The notes below the pieces were generated by a model. That model saw only the letters and a program-made list of their open reading frames with translations, searched no databases and was not told the origin of the DNA. This document shows positions 8,822-16,618 of a stretch of 64,000 nt of DNA, piece by piece. The translations under genes were made by a program, and so were the position numbers. How positions within the stretch are numbered: position 1 is the stretch's first letter; each line of letters begins with the position of its first letter. The DNA is from Nocardioides soli. GTDB lineage: Bacteria; Actinomycetota; Actinomycetes; Propionibacteriales; Nocardioidaceae. The stretch is from positions 310,001 through 374,000 of the forward strand of contig NZ_JACHWR010000001.1 in assembly GCF_014191495.1 (NCBI RefSeq), given 5' to 3'.

Positions 8822-10030
8822 TCAGAGCTCCTTGATCCCCCAGGGACTGCCGTACTCGGTGAGCAGGTCGAGGAACGGCACCGCGTCGAACGCCTCCGGG
8901 CCGAGCACGCCCGCGCCCTTCCAGGTGCCGCGCGCCAGCAGCTCGAGCGCGACGACGGGGTTGATCGCGGTCTGCCACACGACGCACTGGTGGCCGTACT
9001 CCTGCATGGTCCACTCGTTGTCGACCACGTGGTAGAGGTACGTCGACCGCTCGGCGCCGTCCTGGCCCGTGCCGGTCACCCACACTCCCGCGCAGGTCTT
9101 GCCCTGCATCCGCGGCCCGACCGTGGCCGGGTCCGGGAGCACGGCGGCGACGACGTCGCGCGGGCTGACCTCGACCCCCTTGACCCGCACCTTCTCGGTC
9201 GAGTCGAGGCCGAGGGTGTGCAGCACCTTGAGGATGTTGATGAACTCGTCGCCGAGGCCGTACTTGAACGTCGCGCGCCTGCAATCGATCCAGCGCGGCA
9301 TGAGGAGCACCTCCTCGTGCTCGACGTTCACGCACTCGACCGGGCCGATGCCCTCGGGGAAGTCGAAGACCTCCGGCTCGGAGAACGGCGGCGTCGTGTG
9401 CCAGTCGCCGTCCTGCCACACCACCGGCGGGTTGAGGCACTCCTCGATCGTGGTCCACATCGAGAACGACGGCGCGAAGATCTCGTTGCCGTCGTCGTCG
9501 GTCACGACGAGGTTGGCGCCGTCGCGGGTGCCGAGCTCGTCGATCTCCCTGAAGAGGTGGTCGGCGGCGTACCGCGCGAACACGTCGGACAGCCCCGGCT
9601 CGACGCCCATTCCGACGAGCGCGAGCCGGCCGGCGGCCTCCCAACGGTCGGCGAGGGCGAACTGCTCGTCGCCGAGCTTGACCCCGGGCTTCTCGTACGG
9701 CGTCGTCGGGTGCGGCTGCGACAGCGACATCGCCATGTCGAGATAGTCGGCGCCGGCGGCGAACGCACCGTCGAAGACCGGCATGTCGAAGACCGGGTCG
9801 ACCGCGTTCATCACGTGGGTGATGCCGTGCTCGCGACACAGCGCCGCCACGGCGTCCGCGGACGACGCGTCGATCTGCGCGGCCACGTACCGACCGTCCT
9901 GGGCTGCCGCCTTCTCGGCGCGCGCCGGGTCGTAGTCGGCCACGACGATGGTCTCGAAGAAGTCGCGGCGGGCCGCGATGGCGGCGAACGCCGCCCCGAC
10001 GCCCCCGGCGCCGACCAGCAGGATTCTCAT
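8822..10030 (-). CDS. Saccharopine dehydrogenase-family NAD(P)-dependent oxidoreductase
   Basis: This is a 402-residue member of the saccharopine/carboxynorspermidine dehydrogenase superfamily. The N-terminal Rossmann motif GAGGVGAAFAAIAARRD is followed by ADYDPARAEK and MNAVDPVFDMPV, and a C-terminal domain of the Sacchrp_dh_C type contains MGVEPGLSDVFARYAA. Related enzymes make or break secondary amines between amino acids, polyamines and aldehydes. Its place directly downstream of the aminobutyraldehyde dehydrogenase gene suggests a role in polyamine or lysine metabolism, but the substrate is not evident. The two genes are separated by 128 bp containing two palindromic repeats. A role in carboxyspermidine chemistry is possible but unproven. 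Confidence 0.78.
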   Translation of the reverse strand: MRILLVGAGGVGAAFAAIAARRDFFETIVVADYDPARAEKAAAQDGRYVAAQIDASSADAVAALCREHGITHVMNAVDPVFDMPVFDGAFAAGADYLDMAMSLSQPHPTTPYEKPGVKLGDEQFALADRWEAAGRLALVGMGVEPGLSDVFARYAADHLFREIDELGTRDGANLVVTDDDGNEIFAPSFSMWTTIEECLNPPVVWQDGDWHTTPPFSEPEVFDFPEGIGPVECVNVEHEEVLLMPRWIDCRRATFKYGLGDEFINILKVLHTLGLDSTEKVRVKGVEVSPRDVVAAVLPDPATVGPRMQGKTCAGVWVTGTGQDGAERSTYLYHVVDNEWTMQEYGHQCVVWQTAINPVVALELLARGTWKGAGVLGPEAFDAVPFLDLLTEYGSPWGIKEL

Positions 10031-10056
10031 GGTGTCTCTCTTCGCTCAGGAGGTGC

Positions 10057-10103
10057 GGTGGTTTCGAGGCTCAGGCCTTGACGGCCTTCACACCTCAACC
10101 ACC
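10057..10103. repeat. Dispersed palindromic repeat (GGTGGTTTCGAG...CTCAACCACC), copy 1
   Basis: A 47-bp imperfect palindrome opens with GGTGGTTTCGAGG and closes with CACCTCAACCACC. It belongs to the same family as the copies at 10109, 13148 and 50190-50470. It lies just 5' of the saccharopine-dehydrogenase-like gene and would fold in that gene's leader. Confidence 0.8.
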
Positions 10104-10108
10104 GGTCC

Positions 10109-10149
10109 GGTGGTTGAGGAAGGCGCGCTAGCGCCTGTCTCGAAACCAC
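10109..10149. repeat. Dispersed palindromic repeat, copy 2, next to copy 1
   Basis: This 41-bp copy reads GGTGGTTGAGGAAGG at one end and CTGTCTCGAAACCAC at the other, with the self-complementary centre GCGCTAGCGC. It sits 5 bp from copy 1 and matches in inverse orientation the copies at 50190 and 50333. It lies 9 nt behind the stop codon of the aldehyde dehydrogenase gene. Confidence 0.85.
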
Positions 10150-10158
10150 GACTGGAGG

Positions 10159-11592
10159 TCAGTCGCCGATGTACGACATCACGTGCTTGATCCGGGTGTA
10201 GTCCTCGAAGCCGTAGCCGGAGAGGTCCTTGCCGTAGCCGGAGTGCTTGAAGCCGCCGTGCGGCATCTCGGACACGAAGGGGATGTGGGTGTTGATCCAC
10301 ACCGCGCCGAAGTCGAGCCTGCGCGACATCCGCAGGGCGCGGGCGTGGTCCGTGGTCCAGACGCTGGAGGACAGGCCGTACTGCACGTCGTTCGCCCAGG
10401 CGAGCGCCTGCGCCTCGTCGGTGAACCTCTGGACCGTCATCACCGGGCCGAAGATCTCGGTCTGGATCTGCTCGTCGGTCTGCCGCAGGCCGGAGAGCAC
10501 GGTGGGCTCGTAGAAGTAGCCCTTCTCGCCCTTGCGCGCACCGCCGGTGTTGATCGTCGCGTGGTCGGGGAGCCGATCCACCATGCCGGTGACGTGGCTG
10601 AGCTGGTTGGCGTTGTTGAGCGGCCCGTAGTACGTCGCCTCGTCGTCGGGCATGCCGGTCGGCATCCCCTTCGCGGCCTCGGCCAGCGCGGCGACGAACT
10701 CGTCGTGGATGCCCTGCTGCACCAGCACCCGCGTGGCGGCGGTGCAGTCCTGGCCGGCGTTGAAGAGTCCGGCGCCGGCGATGCCCTCGGCGGCGCCGGC
10801 GATGTCGGCGTCGTCGAAGACCACGACCGGCGCCTTGCCGCCGAGCTCGAGGTGGACGCGCTTGAGGTCGTGCGACGCCGCCTCGGCGACCTGCATGCCC
10901 GCACGCACCGAGCCCGTGATCGCGACCATCTGCGGCGTCTTGTGAGAGACCAGCGCGCGTCCGGTGTCGCGGTCGCCGCAGACCACATTGAGCACGCCCG
11001 GCGGCAGGAACTCCTGGCACAGCTCGGCGAGCAGTGTCGAGCTCGCGGGCGTGGTGTCGCTGGGCTTCAGCACGACCGTGTTGCCCGCCGCCAGCGCGGG
11101 CGCGATCTTCCAGATCATCATGAGCAGCGGGTAGTTCCACGGCGTCACCTGGCCGACGACGCCGATCGGCTCGCGGCGCACCCACGAGGTGTGGTCGGCC
11201 AGGTACTCCCCGGCCGCCTTGCCCTCGAGCATCCGGGCCGCGCCCGCGAAGAACCTGAAGTGGTCGGAGGCGTACGGCATCTCCTCGTCCATGGTGAGCT
11301 GCACCGGCTTGCCGGTGTCCTTGCACTCGACGGCGTTGATCTCCTCGACCCGCTCCTCGATCGCGCTCGCGATTCTCAGCAGGGCGTTGGAGCGGTCCTG
11401 GGGTGTCGCGTACGCCCACCCGTCGAAGGCGGCGTCGGCCGCGGCGTAGGCCCGGTCGATGTCCTCGGCGCCCGACTTCGGCGCCTGCGCATACACCTCG
11501 CCCGTGGTCGGGTCGATGACGTCGTAGGTCTCCCCCGACGCGCTGTCGACGAGCTCCCCGTTGACGACGTTCTTGAAGGTCTGGTCGGCCAT
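10159..11592 (-). CDS. Gamma-aminobutyraldehyde dehydrogenase
   Basis: This 477-residue NAD-dependent aldehyde dehydrogenase most likely oxidises 4-aminobutyraldehyde to GABA in putrescine breakdown (PatD/PuuC/ABALDH group). Catalytic elements are the oxyanion motif TPWNYPLLMMIWK, the general base in LELGGKAP, the nucleophilic Cys in FNAGQDCTAATRV and EIFGPVMTV near the C-terminus. The open frame extends 68 codons further upstream, but MADQTFKNVVNG at 11592 fits the family N-terminus; the extension overlaps the preceding gene. The specific substrate is inferred from the neighbours: aminotransferase, agmatinase relic, polyamine importer and GABA transaminase. A perfect inverted repeat lies immediately upstream. 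Confidence 0.85.
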   Translation of the reverse strand: MADQTFKNVVNGELVDSASGETYDVIDPTTGEVYAQAPKSGAEDIDRAYAAADAAFDGWAYATPQDRSNALLRIASAIEERVEEINAVECKDTGKPVQLTMDEEMPYASDHFRFFAGAARMLEGKAAGEYLADHTSWVRREPIGVVGQVTPWNYPLLMMIWKIAPALAAGNTVVLKPSDTTPASSTLLAELCQEFLPPGVLNVVCGDRDTGRALVSHKTPQMVAITGSVRAGMQVAEAASHDLKRVHLELGGKAPVVVFDDADIAGAAEGIAGAGLFNAGQDCTAATRVLVQQGIHDEFVAALAEAAKGMPTGMPDDEATYYGPLNNANQLSHVTGMVDRLPDHATINTGGARKGEKGYFYEPTVLSGLRQTDEQIQTEIFGPVMTVQRFTDEAQALAWANDVQYGLSSSVWTTDHARALRMSRRLDFGAVWINTHIPFVSEMPHGGFKHSGYGKDLSGYGFEDYTRIKHVMSYIGD

Positions 11593-11612
11593 GGCTGGGA
11601 GCCTAGTGATGG

Positions 11613-11662
11613 GACAACGAAATCTGTAGGGGCGAGCCCGTTTAGATACTGATTTCGTTGTC
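11613..11662. promoter_or_regulatory. Perfect 12-bp inverted repeat upstream of the aldehyde dehydrogenase
   Basis: GACAACGAAATC (11613-11624) is repeated exactly in inverse as GATTTCGTTGTC (11651-11662), separated by 26 bp. It fills the gap between the amidohydrolase stop codon and the aldehyde dehydrogenase ATG. It is AT-richer than its surroundings, and half-sites resembling it occur at 14051, 14081 and 20768 in other promoters of the polyamine island. It could be a two-half-site operator for the Lrp/AsnC regulator at 20876 or another regulator, or a hairpin in the transcript. Confidence 0.6.
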
Positions 11663-13285
11663 TCAGGCGCGATGGACGGGCGTACCGTCGATCCACGTGG
11701 ACGCGACCTGCGTGGCGCCGATGTCGTCGGCGGACTCGGCGAACGGGTCGCGGTCCAGCACCACCAGGTCCGCGGTCGCGCCCGGGCGCAGCACACCGGC
11801 GTTGTCCCTGTGGTTGATCCACGCCGAGCCCGAGGTGTACGCCGCGAACGCCGACTCGAGCGCGATCGCCTGCTCTGGCAGGAACCGGTCGTGGCCGGCG
11901 CGGCCCGCCTCGCCGTACGCCGTCCGGTTGACCGCGACGTGGATCGCCTCGAGCGGATTCGGGGTGCTGACCGGCCAGTCGCTGCCCGCGACCAGCCGGG
12001 CGCCGTGGCGCTCGAGGTCGCCGAAGGGGTACTGCCAGCGCGACCGCTCCTCCCCCAGGAACGGCAGCGTCAGCTCGACCATCTGGTCGTCGTAGCAGGC
12101 CCACAGCATCTGCAGGTTCGCGGCGACGCCGAGCGCGGCGAAGCGCGGCACATCGTCGGGGTCGACCAGCTGCAGGTGTGCGAGGTGGTGGCGGCGCTCG
12201 GGATCGCTGCCGCGGAGGGCGTCGAGCGCCTCCCGCACCCCGCGGTCGCCGATCGCGTGCACGTGCACCTGGAAGCCCGCGGCGTCGAGGCGCCCGACGT
12301 ACCGCCGCAGCGCGTCGGGCTCGACGAAGGAGTGGCCCCGGTTGGCGGTCGCGTGGCCGCAGCGGTCGAGGTAGGGCTCGACGAGCGCGGCGCTGAAGTT
12401 CTCGGCGACGCCGTCCTGCATGATCTTCACGCTCGTCGCCCGGAACTGCCCGTGGGTGTACCGCTCGCGGCGCTCGACCAGGTCGGCGATCTGCTCCTCG
12501 CCGCGGCCGCGGTCCCACCAGAGCGCACCGACGACGTGGGCCGACAGGTCGCCCTCGCGGGCGGCGCGGAGGTACGTCGGGCCGACGTCGTCCATGCCGG
12601 CGTAGGCCCCGACGATCGCGTCCTGCCAGCCGGTGACGCCGACCGAGTGCAGGTAGCGCTGCCCCTCGAGGAGTCCGGCGTAGTACTCGCCCTCGGAGGT
12701 GGCGGGCGGGTGCCGAGCGACCAGCGCCATCGCACCCTCGTGCAGGGTGCCGGTCGGGTGGCCCTCGGCGTCGCGCTCGATCCGCCCGTCAGCGGGATCG
12801 GCCGTGTGCCGGTCGAGGCCGGCGAGCTCGAGCGCTCGGCTGTTGACCCAGGCGCCGTGGTGGTCGCGGTTGGGCAGGAACACCGGCCGGTCGGGCACGA
12901 CCACGTCGAGGTCGGCCGCGGTCGGCGTGCCGCCCGGGAACGCCGACATCGCCCAGCCCCCGCCCAGGATCCACGGGCGGTCGGGGTGCGCGTCGGCGTA
13001 CTCCCTGACGATCCGGAGGTAGTCCTCGCGGGTCTCGCCCTCGGTGAGGTCGCAGCGGGTGCGCTCCAGCCCGCCCTGCACGGCGTGCACGTGGGCGTCG
13101 ACGAAGCCGGGAACCAGCAACCCGCCGTCGAGGTCAACCACCTCGTCGGTGGTTGAGGTGCGAGCGGAGCGAGCCTCGGAACCACCATGGACCGACACGA
13201 TGCGCCCGGACTCGACCAGCACCTCTCCCGCACCCACGTACCGCTGCCCGTCGAAGAGGGCACCGTTGGTGAAGAGCGTCGCCAT
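11663..13285 (-). CDS. YtcJ/NfdA-type amidohydrolase
   Basis: This 540-residue member of the amidohydrolase-3 group (metal-dependent TIM barrel) carries VPGFVDAHVHAV (HxH metal ligands, about residues 67-71), KIMQDGVAENFSAAL, HVHAIGDRGVREALDAL, HHLAHLQLV and AGSDWPVSTPNPLEAIH. Family members hydrolyse formamides or other amides and imides; the substrate here is unknown. It overlaps the agmatinase gene by one base, which suggests translational coupling, so it may process an amide made in amine catabolism. An unusual segment at about residues 34-45 (HGGSEARSARTSTT) is encoded by a copy of a dispersed palindromic repeat. Confidence 0.82.
   Translation of the reverse strand: MATLFTNGALFDGQRYVGAGEVLVESGRIVSVHGGSEARSARTSTTDEVVDLDGGLLVPGFVDAHVHAVQGGLERTRCDLTEGETREDYLRIVREYADAHPDRPWILGGGWAMSAFPGGTPTAADLDVVVPDRPVFLPNRDHHGAWVNSRALELAGLDRHTADPADGRIERDAEGHPTGTLHEGAMALVARHPPATSEGEYYAGLLEGQRYLHSVGVTGWQDAIVGAYAGMDDVGPTYLRAAREGDLSAHVVGALWWDRGRGEEQIADLVERRERYTHGQFRATSVKIMQDGVAENFSAALVEPYLDRCGHATANRGHSFVEPDALRRYVGRLDAAGFQVHVHAIGDRGVREALDALRGSDPERRHHLAHLQLVDPDDVPRFAALGVAANLQMLWACYDDQMVELTLPFLGEERSRWQYPFGDLERHGARLVAGSDWPVSTPNPLEAIHVAVNRTAYGEAGRAGHDRFLPEQAIALESAFAAYTSGSAWINHRDNAGVLRPGATADLVVLDRDPFAESADDIGATQVASTWIDGTPVHRA
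13148..13186. repeat. Dispersed palindromic repeat copy inside the amidohydrolase gene
   Basis: The segment opens GGTGGTTGAGG and closes CCTCGGAACCACC, around a GCGAGCGGAGCGAGC centre. It is the same kind of element as at 10057 and 50190. It is read in frame and adds residues between the N-terminal beta domain and the VDLDGG strand that precedes the metal-binding HxH. Confidence 0.7.
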
Positions 13286-14004
13286 CAGCGCCCCTCCAGC
13301 AACGGGCCCGCCGGGTCGTGGGAGATGCCGTGCCAGCGCGCGGCCAGGCCCGAGAGCGCCTCCAGGCAGACCCGGTTGGCGAGGAACGCCGTGATCTCGG
13401 CGTGGTCGTAGGGCGGCGACACCTCCACCACGTCGATGCCGGCGACCGGCAGCTCCCGGCAGATACGGCGTACGGCGTCGAGCAGTTGGCGGCTCGAGAG
13501 CCCGCCCGGTTCCGGCGTACCGGTGCCGGGCGCATGGCCGGTGTCGGCGTGGGCGTCGAAGTGGATCATCGAGACCCGGTCGAAGCCGTGGTGGCGGGCC
13601 ACGCCGGTCGCGTCGGACAGCGCGATGGAGTGGTCGCCACCGAGCACGAGCGGAATCGCACCTGCCCGCGCGACGGCGTACACCGCCTCCTCGAGGGCGT
13701 GCAGGGAGCGCTCGATCTCACCGGGCGGCATCTCGACGTCGCCGGCGTCGACGACCGCGAGGTCTCGGAGCGCGTCGACGCGGAGCGCGAGGTGCGGACG
13801 CGAGCCGTCGTGCGGCAGGTAGTCGGTCTGCCGGATCGCCATCGGCCCGAAGCGGGTGCCCGGACGGTGGGAGGTGCCGCCGTCGAACGGGGCGCCGATC
13901 ACCACGACGTCGGCGGCGGCCAGCGCGGCGGGAGCGTCGAGATCGACGCGGTCGACGCCGAGGAAGGTGATGTCGGGACCGAACTGCGGGCCGTACCGGG
14001 TCAT
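13285..14004 (-). CDS. speB: Agmatinase/ureohydrolase with in-frame internal deletion
   Basis: The 239-residue product is clearly of the agmatinase family (agmatine to putrescine plus urea) but is about 80 residues too short. The N-terminal part is normal through GGDHSI and the metal motif HFDAHADT. The next residues jump straight to APGTGTPEPGG, which in the family follows the second metal motif (SxDxDxxDP). That Asp pair, two of six Mn ligands, and the region before it are absent. The C-terminus, with VVEVSPPYDHAEITA, is normal. The frame is open, so the protein may be made, but catalysis is doubtful. It is divergent from the aminotransferase gene. Confidence 0.85.
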   Translation of the reverse strand: MTRYGPQFGPDITFLGVDRVDLDAPAALAAADVVVIGAPFDGGTSHRPGTRFGPMAIRQTDYLPHDGSRPHLALRVDALRDLAVVDAGDVEMPPGEIERSLHALEEAVYAVARAGAIPLVLGGDHSIALSDATGVARHHGFDRVSMIHFDAHADTGHAPGTGTPEPGGLSSRQLLDAVRRICRELPVAGIDVVEVSPPYDHAEITAFLANRVCLEALSGLAARWHGISHDPAGPLLEGR

Positions 14005-14050
14005 GGGCCATTCCTATCAGCCGGACGAGCGGCCCGATCGCCGTCGCACG

Positions 14051-14092
14051 ACGAAATCCGTGGTCGACGACCGGCGTTGACGACGGATTCAC
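14051..14092. promoter_or_regulatory. Candidate operator pair in the agmatinase/aminotransferase divergent promoter
   Basis: ACGAAATCCGT (14051-14061) and, in inverse, ACGGATTC (14083-14090) lie in the 125 bp between the divergent speB and aminotransferase starts. The half-sites resemble the ACGAAATC arms at 11613/11651 and GCAACGGAATCC at 20768. A common regulator is inferred, not shown. Confidence 0.4.
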
Positions 14093-14129
14093 TTGCAATC
14101 AGGGGGTCCGGCCGCGCATCATGGTCCCC

Positions 14130-15518
14130 ATGACCTCGGACTACGACCACCTGCAGCGGGCCGCCAAGGACCACCTGTGGATGCACTTCACCCGGCACTC
14201 GTCGTACGACGAGGCGGACGTGCCGATCATCGTGCGCGGTGAGGGTGCCTACATCTACGACGCGCAGGGCAAGCGCTACCTCGACGGCTTGGGTGGGCTC
14301 TTCGTCTCCCAGCTCGGCCACGGGCGCACCGAGCTCGCCGAGGCCGCGGCCGCGCAGGCCAAGGAGCTGGCGTTCCACCCGCTGTGGTCCTACGCGCACC
14401 CGAACGCGATCCTGCTCGCCGAGCGGATCGCCGGCTACGCGCCGGGCTCGCTCAACCGGGTGTTCTTCACCTCCGGTGGCGGCGAGGCGGTCGAGACGGC
14501 GTGGAAGCTCGCCAAGAACTACTTCAAGCTCGTCGGCAAGCCGCTGAAGCACAAGGTGATCTCGCGCGCGATCGCCTACCACGGCACCACCCAGGGCGCG
14601 CTGTCGATCACCGGGCTGCCGCCGCTGAAGCAGCAGTTCGAGCCGCTGGTGCCCTCGACGTTCCGGGTCCCGAACACCAACATCTACCGGGCCGCGGAGA
14701 CCACCGGCGGCCTCCTCGACGGCAGCGACCCCGAGGCCTTCGGCCGCTGGGCAGCCGACCAGATCGCCATCGCGATCGAGAACGAAGGCCCCGACACCGT
14801 GGCGGCCGTCTTCCTCGAGCCGGTGCAGAACGCCGGCGGCTGCTTCCCGCCGCCCCCGGGCTACTTCCAGCGGGTGCGCGAGATCTGCGACGAGTACGAC
14901 GTGCTCTTCGTCTCCGACGAGGTCATCTGCGCCTACGGCCGGCTGGGCCACATGTTCGGCGCGGAGCGCTACGGCTACGAGCCCGACATGATCACCTGCG
15001 CCAAGGGCATCACCTCCGGCTACGCCCCGCTCGGCGCGATGATCGCCTCCGACCGGCTCATGGAGCCGTTCCTGGCCGATGGCGAGATGTTCGCCCACGG
15101 CTACACCTTCGGCGGCCACCCCGTCGCGGCCGCGGTCGCGATGAAGAACTTCGACATCTTCGAGGAGGAGAAGGTCCTCGAGCACGTCCGCTCGAACGAG
15201 GACTCCTTCCGCGCCACCCTCGAGCGCCTGACGGACCTCCCCATCGTCGGCGACGTCCGCGGCGACGGGTACTTCTACGGCATCGAGCTGGTCAAGGACA
15301 AGGCCACCAAGGAGTCCTTCACCGACGAGGAGTGCGAGCGCCTGCTCTACGGCTTCGTCTCCAAGCAGCTGTACGCCGAGGGCCTCTACTGCCGCGCCGA
15401 CGACCGCGGCGACCCGGTCATCCAGCTCTCGCCGCCGCTCATCTGCGACCAGCAGCACTTCGACGAGATCGAGCAGATCCTGCGCATCGTCCTCGACAAG
15501 GCCGGCTCGCTGCTCTGA
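14130..15518 (+). CDS. Putrescine/omega-amino acid class III aminotransferase
   Basis: This 462-residue PLP enzyme resembles putrescine-pyruvate (SpuC) and beta-alanine-pyruvate aminotransferases. TSGGGEAVETAWKLAK binds PLP phosphate, SDEVICAYGRLG holds the cofactor aspartate, and ITCAKGITSGYAPLGA holds the catalytic lysine. A role converting putrescine to 4-aminobutyraldehyde is inferred from the island context. I chose the second of two ATGs (14121, 14130): it gives the family N-terminus MTSDYDHLQRAAKDHLWMHF and has a CATCAT box 7 nt upstream, fitting a leaderless start. It is divergent from the agmatinase gene. Confidence 0.83.
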   Translation: MTSDYDHLQRAAKDHLWMHFTRHSSYDEADVPIIVRGEGAYIYDAQGKRYLDGLGGLFVSQLGHGRTELAEAAAAQAKELAFHPLWSYAHPNAILLAERIAGYAPGSLNRVFFTSGGGEAVETAWKLAKNYFKLVGKPLKHKVISRAIAYHGTTQGALSITGLPPLKQQFEPLVPSTFRVPNTNIYRAAETTGGLLDGSDPEAFGRWAADQIAIAIENEGPDTVAAVFLEPVQNAGGCFPPPPGYFQRVREICDEYDVLFVSDEVICAYGRLGHMFGAERYGYEPDMITCAKGITSGYAPLGAMIASDRLMEPFLADGEMFAHGYTFGGHPVAAAVAMKNFDIFEEEKVLEHVRSNEDSFRATLERLTDLPIVGDVRGDGYFYGIELVKDKATKESFTDEECERLLYGFVSKQLYAEGLYCRADDRGDPVIQLSPPLICDQQHFDEIEQILRIVLDKAGSLL

Positions 15519-15526
15519 GTCGACCC

Positions 15527-15576
15527 GGCGCCAGATCACCGCCGAGCCGGCGCCAGATTCCTCATTGGCGCCGGTT
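15527..15576. repeat. Short repeats (GGCGCCAGAT) upstream of the AbiEi/DUF559-like gene
   Basis: GGCGCCAGAT occurs at 15527 and 15549, followed by a third GGCGCC at about 15567. The same word recurs in inverse orientation immediately after the next gene (16576-16610), so the gene is bracketed. Confidence 0.7.
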
Positions 15577-15634
15577 GTCCACAGATCGGTCCGGTGCGCG
15601 CTGAAGTCCCGGACCGGTGGGCAGACGTCGGGGC

Positions 15635-16573
15635 ATGGAGACACCCGACCTGCCCAACCATCCGTTCACTCTCGCGATGGCCCGGGAGATCGGACTGAGC
15701 GCCGCCACGCTGTTCCGCCTGGTCCGACGTGGCGTGCTTCGCCACCCGGTGCGCGACGTCTACGTGCCGTCGGCGATCCCGGACGGGATCGAGCTGCGGT
15801 GCCAGACGCTGCGACTGGTCCTTCCCCACGACGCGTTCATCTGCGACCGGACCGCGTCGTGGCTCCACGCCGGCGACCGCGCACTGGCACCCAACGAACA
15901 CCTCTCGGTGCCACCGATCTCGTGCTTCCGGCCGAGCGATCACGGCCGCCTTCGCAACAAGCTCGTCGACAGCGGCGAGCGGGAGATCCGCCCGCGCGAC
16001 CTGATGACGATCGGCGGGCTCACCGTTACCACGCCGCTGCGCACGGCGCTGGACCTCGGACGGCTCCAGCGCACCGCCGACCTCAAGCTCCACGGCATGG
16101 ACACGATGCTCGGACTCGGAGCCTTCGGCTACGAACAGCTGCTCGCCGAGGTCCCCGGGTTCAATCGGAGACGCGGAGTCGTCGAGCTGCGCGTGCTCGC
16201 ACCGCTGGTGGACGGTGGATCGGAGTCGTTCGGCGAGAGTGCGCTGCGCCTCCGGTGGTACGGCGCCGGCCTCCCGCGGCCGCAGACCCAGATCTCGATT
16301 CGGGTGCACGGGCGCGAGGTCTACCGGATCGACCTGGGACTCGAGGACATGCTGTTCGCGGCCGAGTACGACGGTGAGCGGTGGCACGGCGAGGAGCAGG
16401 CCGAGCAGGACGAGGAACGTCGACGGTGGCTCGCGCGAGTGCGCGGCTGGGCGATCGAGGCGTTCCGCAAGCCACACGTGTTCGGAACTCAGCAGCATGC
16501 GGAGCAACGACTCAGGACGACGTACAACACCGTCCGCGCACGTCACGGACTGCCTCCGGCGTACTTCGTCTGA
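15635..16573 (+). CDS. AbiEi-like/DUF559-type protein, function uncertain
   Basis: The 312-residue protein starts with a winged-helix-like segment (FTLAMAREIGLSAATLFRLVRRGVL) as in AbiEi-type antitoxins of type IV toxin-antitoxin systems. Its C-terminal segment, from RIDLGLEDMLFAAEYDG to RRRWLARVRGWAIEAFRK, resembles DUF559/Vsr-like endonuclease folds, with an acidic pair and a trailing basic helix. No partner toxin gene is adjacent. It lies between the aminotransferase and the Pot permease genes, interrupting the polyamine island, and is bracketed by GGCGCCAGAT repeats. The ATG at 15635 is favoured over an upstream one at 15617. It may be a solitary member of a family that is often multicopy in actinobacteria. 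Confidence 0.6.
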   Translation: METPDLPNHPFTLAMAREIGLSAATLFRLVRRGVLRHPVRDVYVPSAIPDGIELRCQTLRLVLPHDAFICDRTASWLHAGDRALAPNEHLSVPPISCFRPSDHGRLRNKLVDSGEREIRPRDLMTIGGLTVTTPLRTALDLGRLQRTADLKLHGMDTMLGLGAFGYEQLLAEVPGFNRRRGVVELRVLAPLVDGGSESFGESALRLRWYGAGLPRPQTQISIRVHGREVYRIDLGLEDMLFAAEYDGERWHGEEQAEQDEERRRWLARVRGWAIEAFRKPHVFGTQQHAEQRLRTTYNTVRARHGLPPAYFV

Positions 16574-16575
16574 CT

Positions 16576-16610
16576 GCAATCTGGCGCCGTCTCGGCTGCA
16601 ATCTGGCGCC
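16576..16610. repeat. Direct repeat GCAATCTGGCGCC x2 downstream of the AbiEi/DUF559-like gene
   Basis: GCAATCTGGCGCC occurs exactly at 16576-16588 and 16598-16610. Each is the inverse of the GGCGCCAGAT words upstream of the gene. Confidence 0.75.
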
Positions 16611-16618
16611 AACTCGCG

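Noticed and set aside
10159..11796. Longer aldehyde dehydrogenase starting at 11796
   Set aside because: The extra 68 codons overlap the amidohydrolase gene and cross the inverted repeat; the family N-terminus begins at 11592.
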